A stretch of 13,728 nucleotides of DNA, taken from assembly GCA_900542565.1 (NCBI GenBank), contig UQOC01000058.1:1-13728 (forward strand), given 5' to 3'. The notes beneath the pieces are model-generated. The model did not search any database, was not told where the DNA came from, and was given only the letters and a program-made list of their open reading frames with translations. The position numbers were made by a program, and so were the translations under genes. The stretch's first letter is position 1, and every line of letters starts with the position of its first letter. This document shows positions 1 through 6,835 of this stretch, in pieces. This DNA comes from an uncultured Eubacteriales bacterium. GTDB lineage: Bacteria > Bacillota > Clostridia > Peptostreptococcales > Anaerovoracaceae.

Positions 1-6
1 CAAGAA

Positions 7-42
7 AAACCCCGGACGATCATACAATCTGTCCGGGGTTTG
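7..42 (+). terminator. Rho-independent terminator-like hairpin of the gene left of the window
   Basis: A 10-bp perfect stem (AACCCCGGAC at 8-17 with GTCCGGGGTT at 31-40) has a 13-nt loop. It is preceded by an A-tract and followed only by a short T stretch. It lies before the EF-G-like gene, so it probably ends an upstream gene outside the window. Which strand it serves cannot be settled here: the A-tract at 5-9 would be a good T-tract for - strand transcription. Confidence 0.6.
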
Positions 43-53
43 TCTACGGTCTG

Positions 54-82
54 AGACCTTGTCCGGCCGGACAAGGTCTTTT
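54..82 (+). terminator. Second terminator hairpin, a perfect 26-bp palindrome with T-tail
   Basis: Positions 54-66 are perfectly complementary to 67-79, giving an uninterrupted 26-bp palindrome, followed by TTTT (79-82). It sits 12 nt after the first hairpin and shares the GTCCGG core with it. This looks like a tandem terminator that insulates the EF-G-like gene from upstream transcription. With no spacer at the dyad, the RNA loop must form from the innermost bases. Confidence 0.6.
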
Positions 83-117
83 GCCGTGCCTAAAATTTCC
101 TTACCCCCTAAAAACTA

Positions 118-146
118 TTGTAATTTACAGGTTTGTTTGCTATAAT
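118..146 (+). promoter_or_regulatory. Sigma-A promoter of the EF-G-like gene
   Basis: TTGTAA (118-123) and a perfect TATAAT (141-146) are separated by 17 nt. The -10 box is preceded by TGC, so it is an extended -10 element. Transcription would start near 153, giving a leader of about 33 nt with a GGGAGG ribosome binding site at 169-174. Confidence 0.75.
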
Positions 147-185
147 AATACCACTTGTAAAATAATTTGGGAGGTCTGTAAAAAG

Positions 186-2135
186 ATGAAAGGCTATACG
201 AGTGAAAACATCAGAAACATCGCTTTATTGGGTCACGGCGGATGCGGAAAGACCACATTCACAGAAGCGGCCCTCCTGGCGACAGGCGTGATCAGCAGAC
301 TCGGCAGAGTCGAGGACGGAAATACCGTATCAGATTACGACAAAATGGAAATAGAAAAAGGATATTCGATCAATACGACCATAGTTCCGGTCGAATACAA
401 TAAAGTAAAGATCAACTTCGTTGACGCTCCCGGATTTTTTGATTTTGTGGGCGAAGTCCAGTCGGCCCTCAGAGCTGTAGAGGCTGCCGCTATCCTGGTT
501 GACGCATCCTCCGGGATACAGGTAGGTACCGAAAAAGCATGGAACGCCTGCAAAAAAGCGGAAATGCCGAGGTTTTTCATAATAACCAAGACTGACAAAG
601 AAAATGTGGATATAGATAAGACCATTGGAGAATTACAAGCTAAGTTCGGGACTTCTGTAGCCACCCTTGATGACAGGGATGCCCTCAGCGAGGCCATCGC
701 AGAAGTTGATGAAGAACTGATGGATATATATTTCGACGCCGGGGAATTTACCGAAGAACAGTTCAACAGAGGACTGGTAAAGGGAATTTCCACAGGAGAC
801 ATCGCACCGGTATTCTGCTGTTCTTCTGTTAAGGGCGAAGGTATCAAGGAAATATTAGATGAACTTGTAAAATATGTGCCGCTGGCCATAGATCACGAGC
901 CATACAAAGCCATCAATGGCAAAGACGAACCTGTGGAGATCAAGTGCGATCCGAACGGAAAGCCGGTAGCGTTCATATTCAAGACCATTGCCGACCCGTT
1001 CCTGGGCAAGATCTCTCTTGCAAAGGTGATCTCCGGCAAGCTTACCGCCGGCATGGAAATCTACAACAGCAGAGCCGAAAAGCCTGAAAAGCTGGGCTCC
1101 ATGTTCTACCTCAGGGGAAAGAACCAGGGAGACGCCCCATCAGTGCCTGCAGGAGATATTGTTGCCCTGGGAAAACTCCAGTTTACCAAGACAGGCGATA
1201 CCCTCTGCGAAAAGAACAACATAGTCAAGCTGCCTCCGGTTGATTTCCCTCAGCCGTCCCTGTACATGGCCATCGAAGCCGTCGGCAAGGGCGAGGACGA
1301 AAAGATGGCTTCCGGACTCCACAAGCTGATGGAAGAAGACCCGTCCTTCGTTCTCACGAGAAATTCAGAGACCCGTCAGACACTCATCGGCGGTCAGGGC
1401 GACATCCAGCTGGGCATCGTGATGTCCAAACTGAAAGATAAATACGGAGTGACCGTAAAGACGATCCCTCAGAAGATAGCATACAGAGAGACCATAAAGG
1501 GTACTTCCGATGTTCAGGGCAAACACAAGAAACAGTCCGGAGGAGCCGGCCAGTACGGCGATGTCCACATCAGATTCTCACCTTCACAGCAGGAATTCGA
1601 GTTCTCCGAAGAACTGTTCGGCGGCTCCGTACCTAAGCAGTATGTACCTGCCGTAGAAAAGGGACTGCTGGAATGTATGGACAAAGGCCCTCTGGCAGGC
1701 TGCAAAGTAGTAAATGTAAAGGCTGTCCTCTACGACGGTTCCTACCACGATGTAGACTCCAACGAAATGGCATTTAAGATCGCTGCTTCCCTGGCCTTCA
1801 AGAAAGGTATCTCAGAAGCTAAGCCTTGCCTGCTCGAACCTATAATGAAGCTGGAGATCGTGGTCCCTGACGAGTACATGGGTGATGTCATGGGAGACAT
1901 GAACAAGAGGAGAGGCAAGATCCTCGGCATGGAACCACAGGCAGGCGGCGGCCAGAAACTGGTCGCAGAAGCGCCGCAGGCAGAGCTGTTTGACTATGCC
2001 ATCGTGCTGCGCTCCATGACCCAGGCAAGAGGAAGCTTCACCATGGAATTTGCCAGATACGAAGAAGTTCCTGCCCACCTGGCCGAAAAGATCATTGCAG
2101 CTCACAAGGCCGAAGAAGAAGCCCAGAGCAAATAA
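186..2135 (+). CDS. fusA2: EF-G-like translational GTPase (EF-G2/FusA2 type)
   Basis: A 649-residue protein of the EF-G family: G domain about 1-275, domain II 280-370, domain III 385-460, domain IV 465-590 and domain V to the end. The P-loop is GHGGCGKT (16-23). Canonical EF-G motifs are altered: the switch II DTPGH is DAPGF (80-84), the NKxD motif is TKTD (135-138), and the RGIT stretch of switch I is missing. This pattern is typical of the second EF-G-like paralogue of many bacteria and not of the main EF-G of the str operon. Domain IV keeps the GGAGQYGDV stretch (452-460). The reading frame stays open upstream to 81, but ATG 186 has the ribosome binding site GGGAGG at proper spacing, lies after a good promoter, and begins the family's normal N-terminus. 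It forms a single-gene unit with its own terminator. The family binds GTP and ribosomes; the physiological role of this paralogue is not established, and a ribosome-rescue or stress role is only inference. Confidence 0.9.
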   Translation: MKGYTSENIRNIALLGHGGCGKTTFTEAALLATGVISRLGRVEDGNTVSDYDKMEIEKGYSINTTIVPVEYNKVKINFVDAPGFFDFVGEVQSALRAVEAAAILVDASSGIQVGTEKAWNACKKAEMPRFFIITKTDKENVDIDKTIGELQAKFGTSVATLDDRDALSEAIAEVDEELMDIYFDAGEFTEEQFNRGLVKGISTGDIAPVFCCSSVKGEGIKEILDELVKYVPLAIDHEPYKAINGKDEPVEIKCDPNGKPVAFIFKTIADPFLGKISLAKVISGKLTAGMEIYNSRAEKPEKLGSMFYLRGKNQGDAPSVPAGDIVALGKLQFTKTGDTLCEKNNIVKLPPVDFPQPSLYMAIEAVGKGEDEKMASGLHKLMEEDPSFVLTRNSETRQTLIGGQGDIQLGIVMSKLKDKYGVTVKTIPQKIAYRETIKGTSDVQGKHKKQSGGAGQYGDVHIRFSPSQQEFEFSEELFGGSVPKQYVPAVEKGLLECMDKGPLAGCKVVNVKAVLYDGSYHDVDSNEMAFKIAASLAFKKGISEAKPCLLEPIMKLEIVVPDEYMGDVMGDMNKRRGKILGMEPQAGGGQKLVAEAPQAELFDYAIVLRSMTQARGSFTMEFARYEEVPAHLAEKIIAAHKAEEEAQSK

Positions 2136-2153
2136 CCTGCAAAAAGCCAAACG

Positions 2154-2192
2154 GCTCCGCCGCCGGCAAAACGCCGGCAGCGGAGCTTTTTT
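2154..2192 (+). terminator. Rho-independent terminator of the EF-G-like gene
   Basis: GCTCCGC (2154-2160) pairs with GCGGAGC (2180-2186). After one C/A mismatch, GCCGGC (2162-2167) pairs with GCCGGC (2173-2178). The loop is AAAAC and six T follow (2187-2192). It begins 18 nt after the stop codon. Confidence 0.92.
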
Positions 2193-2259
2193 GGTGGGGA
2201 GGGGCATGCGGCAGCTCCTGGCCCGGAGAGCCTGACTCTGCAAAAAAGCAGAGATCATG

Positions 2260-2289
2260 AAAAATGCAGGGCTGCTCCCTGCATTTTTT
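2260..2289. terminator. Second, bidirectional terminator hairpin
   Basis: ATGCAGGG (2264-2271) and CCCTGCAT (2277-2284) pair around the loop CTGCT. The stem is flanked by an A-tract (2260-2264) and a T-tract (2284-2289), so it could stop transcription from both sides. A smaller stem, CTCTGC/GCAGAG (2236-2253) with an all-A loop, lies just before it. Confidence 0.7.
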
Positions 2290-2296
2290 GAAAAAA

Positions 2297-2324
2297 GTTT
2301 TGGCAGGGTGCTGCCCTGCAAAAC
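2297..2324. repeat. Hairpin that repeats the core of its neighbour
   Basis: GCAGGG (2303-2308) pairs with CCCTGC (2314-2319) around TGCTG. The stem continues as GTTTT/AAAAC with one bulged G. It has the same GCAGGG/CCCTGC arms and 5-nt loop length as the hairpin at 2260-2289, which suggests local duplication. It lacks a T-tract of its own. Confidence 0.55.
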
Positions 2325-2440
2325 AAGCAAATAATTACTTAAATGTAGGGGCACCGTGCAATACGGCGGCGGCCGGTTTGCTGTGAACCGCCTTGAATAG
2401 TTTAAAGTGATAATCTAATGATGAAAATTTAGATAATCGA
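2325..2440. other. Rest of the EF-G / BlaI intergenic region
   Basis: The gap between the EF-G-like gene and the repressor gene is 373 bp. Beyond the hairpins before 2325 it holds one more weak stem (GGC-C-GGTT at 2371-2378 with AACCGCC at 2386-2392), then AT-rich sequence leading into the promoter. I see no open reading frame with a ribosome binding site here. Confidence 0.5.
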
Positions 2441-2469
2441 TTGACAAACATAGTCGAACATGATAGACT
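2441..2469 (+). promoter_or_regulatory. Promoter of the BlaI-M56-VanZ operon
   Basis: A perfect TTGACA -35 box (2441-2446), a 17-nt spacer and a TAGACT -10 box (2464-2469) preceded by TGA, which makes it an extended -10. The start point would be near 2476, giving a leader of about 33 nt. The -10 box and most of the spacer are covered by an imperfect palindrome, so binding there would block RNA polymerase. Confidence 0.72.
2452..2469. promoter_or_regulatory. Candidate repressor operator over the promoter
   Basis: An 18-bp dyad, AGTC-n-A-n-CATG-n-T-n-GACT, has 7 of 9 base pairs symmetric and its centre between 2460 and 2461. It overlaps the spacer and the -10 box. A copy of its left edge, AGTCGAA (2452-2458), recurs inverted as TTCGACT (2489-2495) just before the ribosome binding site. 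BlaI-family repressors bind such dyads in their own promoters, so autoregulation is a reasonable inference. The motif is not the classic TACAnnTGTA. Confidence 0.5.
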
Positions 2470-2508
2470 CCAGGTATAGTTTAATTCATTCGACTGAAGG
2501 GAGTAAAA

Positions 2509-2859
2509 ATGACTGCACCAAAAGTTTTTGAAAGCGAATATCGATTTTGCTTGATCTTGTGGGAAAACGAGCCTATCGGAAGTGCAGACCTTGCCAGGCT
2601 ATGTAAGGAAAAACTCGGATGGTCCAGGACAACCACATATACGGTTATCAGACGATTATCAGACCGAGGGGTTGTGATAAATGAAAAGGCTGTTGTGCGT
2701 TCTCTTGTGTCCAAGGAGGAAGTCCAGAAAGCGGAGATCGATGAACTGGTTGAAAAGAAGTTCGATGGTTCTCTGCCAGAATTTATCGCCACTTTTACCA
2801 GAACTCAGAAGTTAAGCGATGAAGAAATCAAGCAGCTCAGAAAACTGATAGAAAAATAA
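2509..2859 (+). CDS. BlaI/MecI/CopY-family transcriptional repressor
   Basis: A 116-residue protein, the usual size of the family. An N-terminal winged helix covers about residues 5-70, with helix 2 near 24-36 and a recognition helix near 39-53 that begins WSRTTTYTVIRRL. This matches the family pattern of a Trp followed by Ser/Thr-rich residues and a Leu-rich end. A basic wing follows (60-68), then a charged helical C-terminal dimerisation part (71-116). ATG 2509 has the ribosome binding site GAAGGGAG (2496-2503). It is the first gene of a three-gene operon with an M56 peptidase and a VanZ protein. In the known Bla and Mec systems the membrane peptidase causes loss of the repressor when an antibiotic is sensed, and the same logic is inferred here. 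The Asn-Phe cleavage pair known from BlaI is not evident in the C-terminal part, so the cleavage site, if any, differs. Confidence 0.9.
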   Translation: MTAPKVFESEYRFCLILWENEPIGSADLARLCKEKLGWSRTTTYTVIRRLSDRGVVINEKAVVRSLVSKEEVQKAEIDELVEKKFDGSLPEFIATFTRTQKLSDEEIKQLRKLIEK

Positions 2860-2884
2860 AAGTAACAGAAAAAGGGGTATTTTC

Positions 2885-3871
2885 ATGGAAACTTTATTTG
2901 TCAGCAGCCTGAACGCAAACCTGGCGCTTGCCTGGGTGATATGTATAGTTTTGTTATTGAGGCTGATCTTTAAGCGCATCTCTAAACGGCTCTGTTTATT
3001 CTTGTGGCTGATCGTGGGATTAAGATGTGTATTGCCTTTCTCGTTCCACAGCACATTCAGCTTTCTGCCGAGTTCTCAGGTTTTTGATCCCGGTGATATG
3101 TTTTTGAGAAGTTTCAGAATACATTCGGGTTTAAATATTATTGATGACTATATTAACGATTATTTAGGCGGACATTATTACGAAGGCATCTCAGTACCGG
3201 TGGAAACAATGCTAAAGTCAGCCCGGAACGGTGCAGTTATATGGGTGATCGGAATGGTAATTATGACATCACTTCTTATCGCAGGCATTGTTACTTTGAA
3301 GCGCAGACTGTGCACCGCGGTCATATATGAGGGAAATATATGGCAGAGCGACATGATAGGAAGCCCTTTCGTATTTGGGATATTCAGACCTAAAATATAT
3401 GTTCCTTTTAATCTGCAAGGAAAAGACTTTTCTCTGGTAATTGCTCACGAAAGAGAACACATAAAACATGGAGACCACCTCTGGAAATTCCTGTTCTATT
3501 TGATATTGATCATCAACTGGTATAATCCTCTGATGTGGGTCGCGTACAAAAAATTCTCCGATGATCTGGAGTTTGCCTGCGATGAGAGGGTCATCGGTAA
3601 GAAAAACGAATATGAACGCAAGGCATACGCAATGACACTGCTGAACTATGCGGCAAGAACACCTTTGTGCTTTGCAGATCGACTGTATTTCGGGTGTGAA
3701 AAGATCAGAGACAGGATTGAAAATATTATCGGGTACAAAGACCGAAACAGATTTTTAATAGCAGTATTTGTTTTAATACTATTCATTGTGGCCTGCGGTG
3801 TGCTGGCAGATCCGGATCCGAATGCGGACAACAATTTATTGGATATCCTGCAAAGGAGGGAGGTGAAATAA
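2885..3871 (+). CDS. M56-family (BlaR1/MecR1-like) membrane metallopeptidase lacking a sensor domain
   Basis: A 328-residue membrane protein. Hydrophobic segments lie at about 11-29, 36-55, 116-136, 202-221 and 289-307. The zinc-peptidase motif HEREH is at 188-192. The expected third ligand, Glu229, lies in the motif LEFACDE (228-234), which corresponds to the E-x-x-C-D motif of M56 peptidases. BlaR1 and MecR1 are near 590 residues and end in an extracellular penicillin-binding domain. Here only about 20 residues follow the last membrane segment, so a beta-lactam cannot be sensed covalently in the BlaR1 way. The gene follows the BlaI-like repressor by 25 nt with ribosome binding site AAGGGG (2872-2877), and its stop codon directly abuts the next start. 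It probably transduces a cell-envelope signal by cutting, or triggering the loss of, the repressor. The signal is unknown and may be sensed by the membrane part or by a partner. Confidence 0.87.
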   Translation: METLFVSSLNANLALAWVICIVLLLRLIFKRISKRLCLFLWLIVGLRCVLPFSFHSTFSFLPSSQVFDPGDMFLRSFRIHSGLNIIDDYINDYLGGHYYEGISVPVETMLKSARNGAVIWVIGMVIMTSLLIAGIVTLKRRLCTAVIYEGNIWQSDMIGSPFVFGIFRPKIYVPFNLQGKDFSLVIAHEREHIKHGDHLWKFLFYLILIINWYNPLMWVAYKKFSDDLEFACDERVIGKKNEYERKAYAMTLLNYAARTPLCFADRLYFGCEKIRDRIENIIGYKDRNRFLIAVFVLILFIVACGVLADPDPNADNNLLDILQRREVK

Positions 3872-4480
3872 ATGCTATTAGAGTATCTCGAAAATCTTGC
3901 CAGGGAGAGCCTGCAAGGGGAAGGTATGGCGTATGTGATAGATATGCCGCTGGTTTTAAAGTATGTCGTGCCGGTTTTTATAGCACATTTTCTAATATGC
4001 CTTGCTGTTAAGCGCAGAGAATTTTCACCGAAAAAATATTTTATCAGAGCAGGCTTTGCTTTCTATTTTGTAGTTATTATTCTGTTCACCCTTTTACCAA
4101 TATATTTCCCCGGTATTGGTGAACCTGATGTTTCTTTCAGTTTCAGTCTGCTGCCGCTGTTGGCCATATTTTTGAGCAGGGCGCAGCTGATAAATGTGGC
4201 GGGAAATATCATCTTATTTATGCCGATATCCGTTTTAGGATATATAAATGGATTTAAAATATTTAAAAAGTGGGGTACGACAGCAATTTTAATGTTGGTT
4301 CTATCTCTGCTTATAGAGGGACTCCAGTATTTTGAAATGGCACATGGGTATACAACCATGGCTGTAGTGGATATCATAGATGTTATCACCAATGTTATAG
4401 GCGGATTATTGGGGCTTGTTTTAGTTAAATTCTTGATAAGAAGTCATAATAATATTTCGACTGATAACAAGGAAGAATGA
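3872..4480 (+). CDS. VanZ-family membrane protein
   Basis: A 202-residue protein with about five hydrophobic segments (26-47, 60-80, 92-125, 135-154, 165-189). It shows the VanZ-like motifs N-x-x-G-N-x-x-L-F-x-P (108-118), a Glu149-x-x-Gln152 pair and D167-x-x-D170-x-x-x-N174 with a glycine pair at 177-178. The Arg often found just before the D-x-x-D motif is absent. Its ATG follows the peptidase stop codon with no gap, and the strong AAAGGAGGGAGGTG ribosome binding site (3852-3865) lies inside the peptidase gene, so the two are coupled. VanZ of Tn1546 gives low-level teicoplanin resistance by an unclear mechanism; most family members have no defined role. Placement under a BlaI/M56 pair suggests it is the induced effector of a cell-envelope response. 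Base composition is markedly AT-rich compared with the flanking regions. Confidence 0.85.
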   Translation: MLLEYLENLARESLQGEGMAYVIDMPLVLKYVVPVFIAHFLICLAVKRREFSPKKYFIRAGFAFYFVVIILFTLLPIYFPGIGEPDVSFSFSLLPLLAIFLSRAQLINVAGNIILFMPISVLGYINGFKIFKKWGTTAILMLVLSLLIEGLQYFEMAHGYTTMAVVDIIDVITNVIGGLLGLVLVKFLIRSHNNISTDNKEE

Positions 4481-4512
4481 CATTGATATCATGATAAAAG
4501 TTTAAGAATAAA

Positions 4513-4551
4513 GGGCTGCCGCACATTTTGATGCAGCAGTCCCCCTCTTTG
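4513..4551. terminator. Probable shared terminator between convergent genes
   Basis: GGG-CTGC-c-GCA (4513-4523) pairs with TGC-a-GCAG-t-CCC (4532-4543) around the loop CATTTTGA, with one mismatch and one bulge. On the + strand the tail is only CCTCTTT. On the - strand the tail is TTTATTCTTAAAC, richer in T. It lies between the end of the VanZ gene and the end of the oppositely oriented PAS regulator and probably serves both. The remaining bases of this 207-bp gap show only a small stem (AGGTC 4585-4589 with GACCT 4598-4602). Confidence 0.6.
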
Positions 4552-4687
4552 GCACTTTGTCACAAAAGTTCTTATTTTAAGGCCAGGTCAGTTCCCAGAC
4601 CTCAAATAATCCTGAAACAAATGAGAATGTAAATGTGTAAACGAGCTGCCCGGATACCGATCATATCACGCACTCTGTGAGATGAAC

Positions 4688-6682
4688 CTACTGTCCGCTG
4701 CTCAGCTCTCCCAATGTGATCTCGCCCCAACTGTAGTTGGTAAGATAGCTGCCCTTGAAAAGCTGAGCATATTCTTCTTTCCCCGAAAGGTAGTCGTAGA
4801 GGTCGCAGCGGACCTTTTCCGGTATTATGCGGCGCTTTCCGGCCACCGACTCCATGATATCGGAGATACCGTATTCTTCGAGTATGTTCTTGAGACGCAG
4901 GGCAACCTTGCGGTATCTTGCAAGGGTGACCGAGTTGATTGGCTCTTCTTCCCACAGAAAGCCGATGGCCTCCTCAGATGTGACAAAGCCGCCCCTCCGG
5001 TCGATAAGCAGGGCGAAAAGCTCCTTGGCTTTCTGGCTCCTGAAGGCGATGGGCTTGCCGCCGATGAAAACATCAAAATACCCGAAAGTCCGGATAGAAA
5101 CGGTCATCCCGTCATCAGCGCTTTCTGCCGCCGTGCCGGGGAACTCATCCATATTGTAAAGCAGCACATAGCGAGGGGAAGCTTCAGGCGACTTGGGAGA
5201 GCAGATGGCCTTGATACGCCGCTCTTTTTCCGCTCCGAAATCATAGTATGTAAATTCAGCCTCGCCGGTCCTGAGCAGCTCGGCAAAATCGCTGTACGAA
5301 GTCTCGCTGCGGGCGATGAACTCACGGACGGGCGTGCTCTTTTCCATGAGGGGGAGCCATTCGTCCTTTGTGAATCCGAAAAACTCGCAGACATTATCAC
5401 TGGCGTAAAGGGGCGTCACATTGCCGTCTGACAGCTCAAAGGCTGCGATACCGTCTCTGAAGCGCCTGACCAGCTCCTGCATGTTTTCTTTGAGGGAAAT
5501 GTTTTCACTCCTGAGTGTCCTGGTCTCGTCATCGTTTGCGACACTCCGGCAGCAGTAAAAACTCACGGCGTCATTGATCTTGATCAGTGTGCCGTTATAT
5601 GGGGTCAGGGTCCCGTCAGCAGAAATTTCATGATAAGTGATCTGAGGCGGGGCGTTTTCCGGCCCATACAATGTCCTGCTGCGGAAAGCCTCAAAGAAAT
5701 TCCGCACCTTGCTGCGGTCTTCTTCTGCGACTATGCTTGATATCCACTTTTCGTTGGCTTCGTCAATCTGCATGGGGATGTTCTCAAGCCATTTGAAAAT
5801 GGCGGAATTGTGACTGTCTAAACACTTCATCGTGTTGTTGGAAAGATCGTATTCAAATATGCGGTCATAGACATCAGTAAGAGCCTTGATATACCGCCTT
5901 GTTTCGTTGGCTTTTCGGAGCTGATGGCTTTCGGTCACATCAATGCAGACACTTTGGAATTCGTCCTTTCCGTGTTCATTGGTGAACCTGGTGACCCAGC
6001 CGAACAGTCTTCCTCTTGTCCCGTCAAACCGCTGTATGTTTATTTCCCCAGCAAGAGGCATGCCCGCAGACCGCACCCGGCTGAGGTACAGGGAAAACCT
6101 GCTCCTTTCTTCCATGGGGATCATCATGAAGATATTGTCCCTATACATTTCGAGATAATCCGCTTCTCCGGCAGAGGCCTTTGGTATCCGGAGAAATTCC
6201 AGCATATTTTCGTTGATATATGTCACCTTAGGCCGTTTGTCGCATGTGTAGCGTATAAACCCGCAGGGGATCGTGTCATTGAGAAAGCGGAGATTGTCGT
6301 TTTCGCTTTTGATCTTGGTTATGTCTGAAAGCACCGAATAGCCTGCCATGACACCGTCAGGACCGGCGGCGGAAGTCATGGTATCCTTGACACACAAAAC
6401 GGAGCCGTCTTTCTTTATAAGGCGGTATTCGACTGAAAGGGTCTGCTCTTTTTTGCCCATTTCATATAGAAAGGCGGAGTACATGTCCCTGTCGCCGGGA
6501 TGGACCATGGCCAGATAGCGGTCGGAAGTCCTGCTGAGCAGCTCTTTCCCGGAAAAGCCCATCATCTGACAGAGGTTGTCGCTGGCATATATGAGACGGG
6601 GAGAGCCGGAGAGTATATATTGATGGAAACCGCTTATACTGCGGCTGAGTATCTGTTCTGCGTCACCGAATTTACTTTTCAT
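4688..6682 (-). CDS. Multi-PAS one-component regulator with C-terminal winged helix
   Basis: A 664-residue cytoplasmic protein without membrane segments. It has about four PAS-like units: 15-123 (ending in GYSVLSDITKIK), 130-255 (ending in CIDVTESHQL), 265-385 (divergent) and 410-515. A short heptad-like linker lies near 388-408. The C-terminal part, 528-627, is a winged helix of the OmpR/SARP kind (FGYFDVFIGGKPIAFRSQKA, then ELFALLIDRRGGFVTSEE). The tail 628-664 has a YSWGE motif like the remnant of a transcriptional-activator domain found in SARP-like regulators of Clostridia. No histidine-kinase, GGDEF or receiver domain is seen, so signal and DNA binding are joined in one chain. ATG 6682 has AAAGGAG 7 nt upstream. 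Its target is unknown; candidates are its own long upstream region and the fatty-acid operon behind it. The PAS ligand cannot be told from the sequence. Confidence 0.82.
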   Translation of the reverse strand: MKSKFGDAEQILSRSISGFHQYILSGSPRLIYASDNLCQMMGFSGKELLSRTSDRYLAMVHPGDRDMYSAFLYEMGKKEQTLSVEYRLIKKDGSVLCVKDTMTSAAGPDGVMAGYSVLSDITKIKSENDNLRFLNDTIPCGFIRYTCDKRPKVTYINENMLEFLRIPKASAGEADYLEMYRDNIFMMIPMEERSRFSLYLSRVRSAGMPLAGEINIQRFDGTRGRLFGWVTRFTNEHGKDEFQSVCIDVTESHQLRKANETRRYIKALTDVYDRIFEYDLSNNTMKCLDSHNSAIFKWLENIPMQIDEANEKWISSIVAEEDRSKVRNFFEAFRSRTLYGPENAPPQITYHEISADGTLTPYNGTLIKINDAVSFYCCRSVANDDETRTLRSENISLKENMQELVRRFRDGIAAFELSDGNVTPLYASDNVCEFFGFTKDEWLPLMEKSTPVREFIARSETSYSDFAELLRTGEAEFTYYDFGAEKERRIKAICSPKSPEASPRYVLLYNMDEFPGTAAESADDGMTVSIRTFGYFDVFIGGKPIAFRSQKAKELFALLIDRRGGFVTSEEAIGFLWEEEPINSVTLARYRKVALRLKNILEEYGISDIMESVAGKRRIIPEKVRCDLYDYLSGKEEYAQLFKGSYLTNYSWGEITLGELSSGQ

Positions 6683-6712
6683 CAGAGCTCCTTTGAACGG
6701 AATATATATCCG

Positions 6713-6741
6713 ATTATACCATATTCAGGGCCTTGGCACAA
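6713..6741 (-). promoter_or_regulatory. Promoter of the PAS regulator gene
   Basis: On the - strand a perfect TATAAT (6718-6713) is preceded by TGG (6721-6719), an extended -10 element. A weak -35 box TTGTGC (6741-6736) lies 17 nt further up. The start point would be near 6706, leaving a leader of about 25 nt with AAAGGAG as ribosome binding site. Confidence 0.65.
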
Positions 6742-6835
6742 TTGCAAGAAGGCAGAAGGCGTGCGGCCGGAGGGTCTTGTGTGCTGAGGCTTCCGTCGTG
6801 CAGCAGCTGGTTCCGCCAGATGCCCGCCGCCGCTG

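Noticed and set aside
81..185. 35-residue N-terminal extension of the EF-G-like reading frame
   Set aside because: ATG 81 lies inside the T-tail of the upstream hairpin and before the promoter; ATG 186 has a ribosome binding site and begins the family's normal N-terminus.
2885..3871. Full BlaR1 beta-lactam sensor
   Set aside because: The chain ends about 20 residues after the last membrane segment and the next gene starts at once; there is no room or remnant of a penicillin-binding domain and no sign of a frameshift.
4682..5431. 249-codon + strand open frame opposite the PAS regulator
   Set aside because: Antisense shadow of the winged-helix part of the regulator; no family resemblance.
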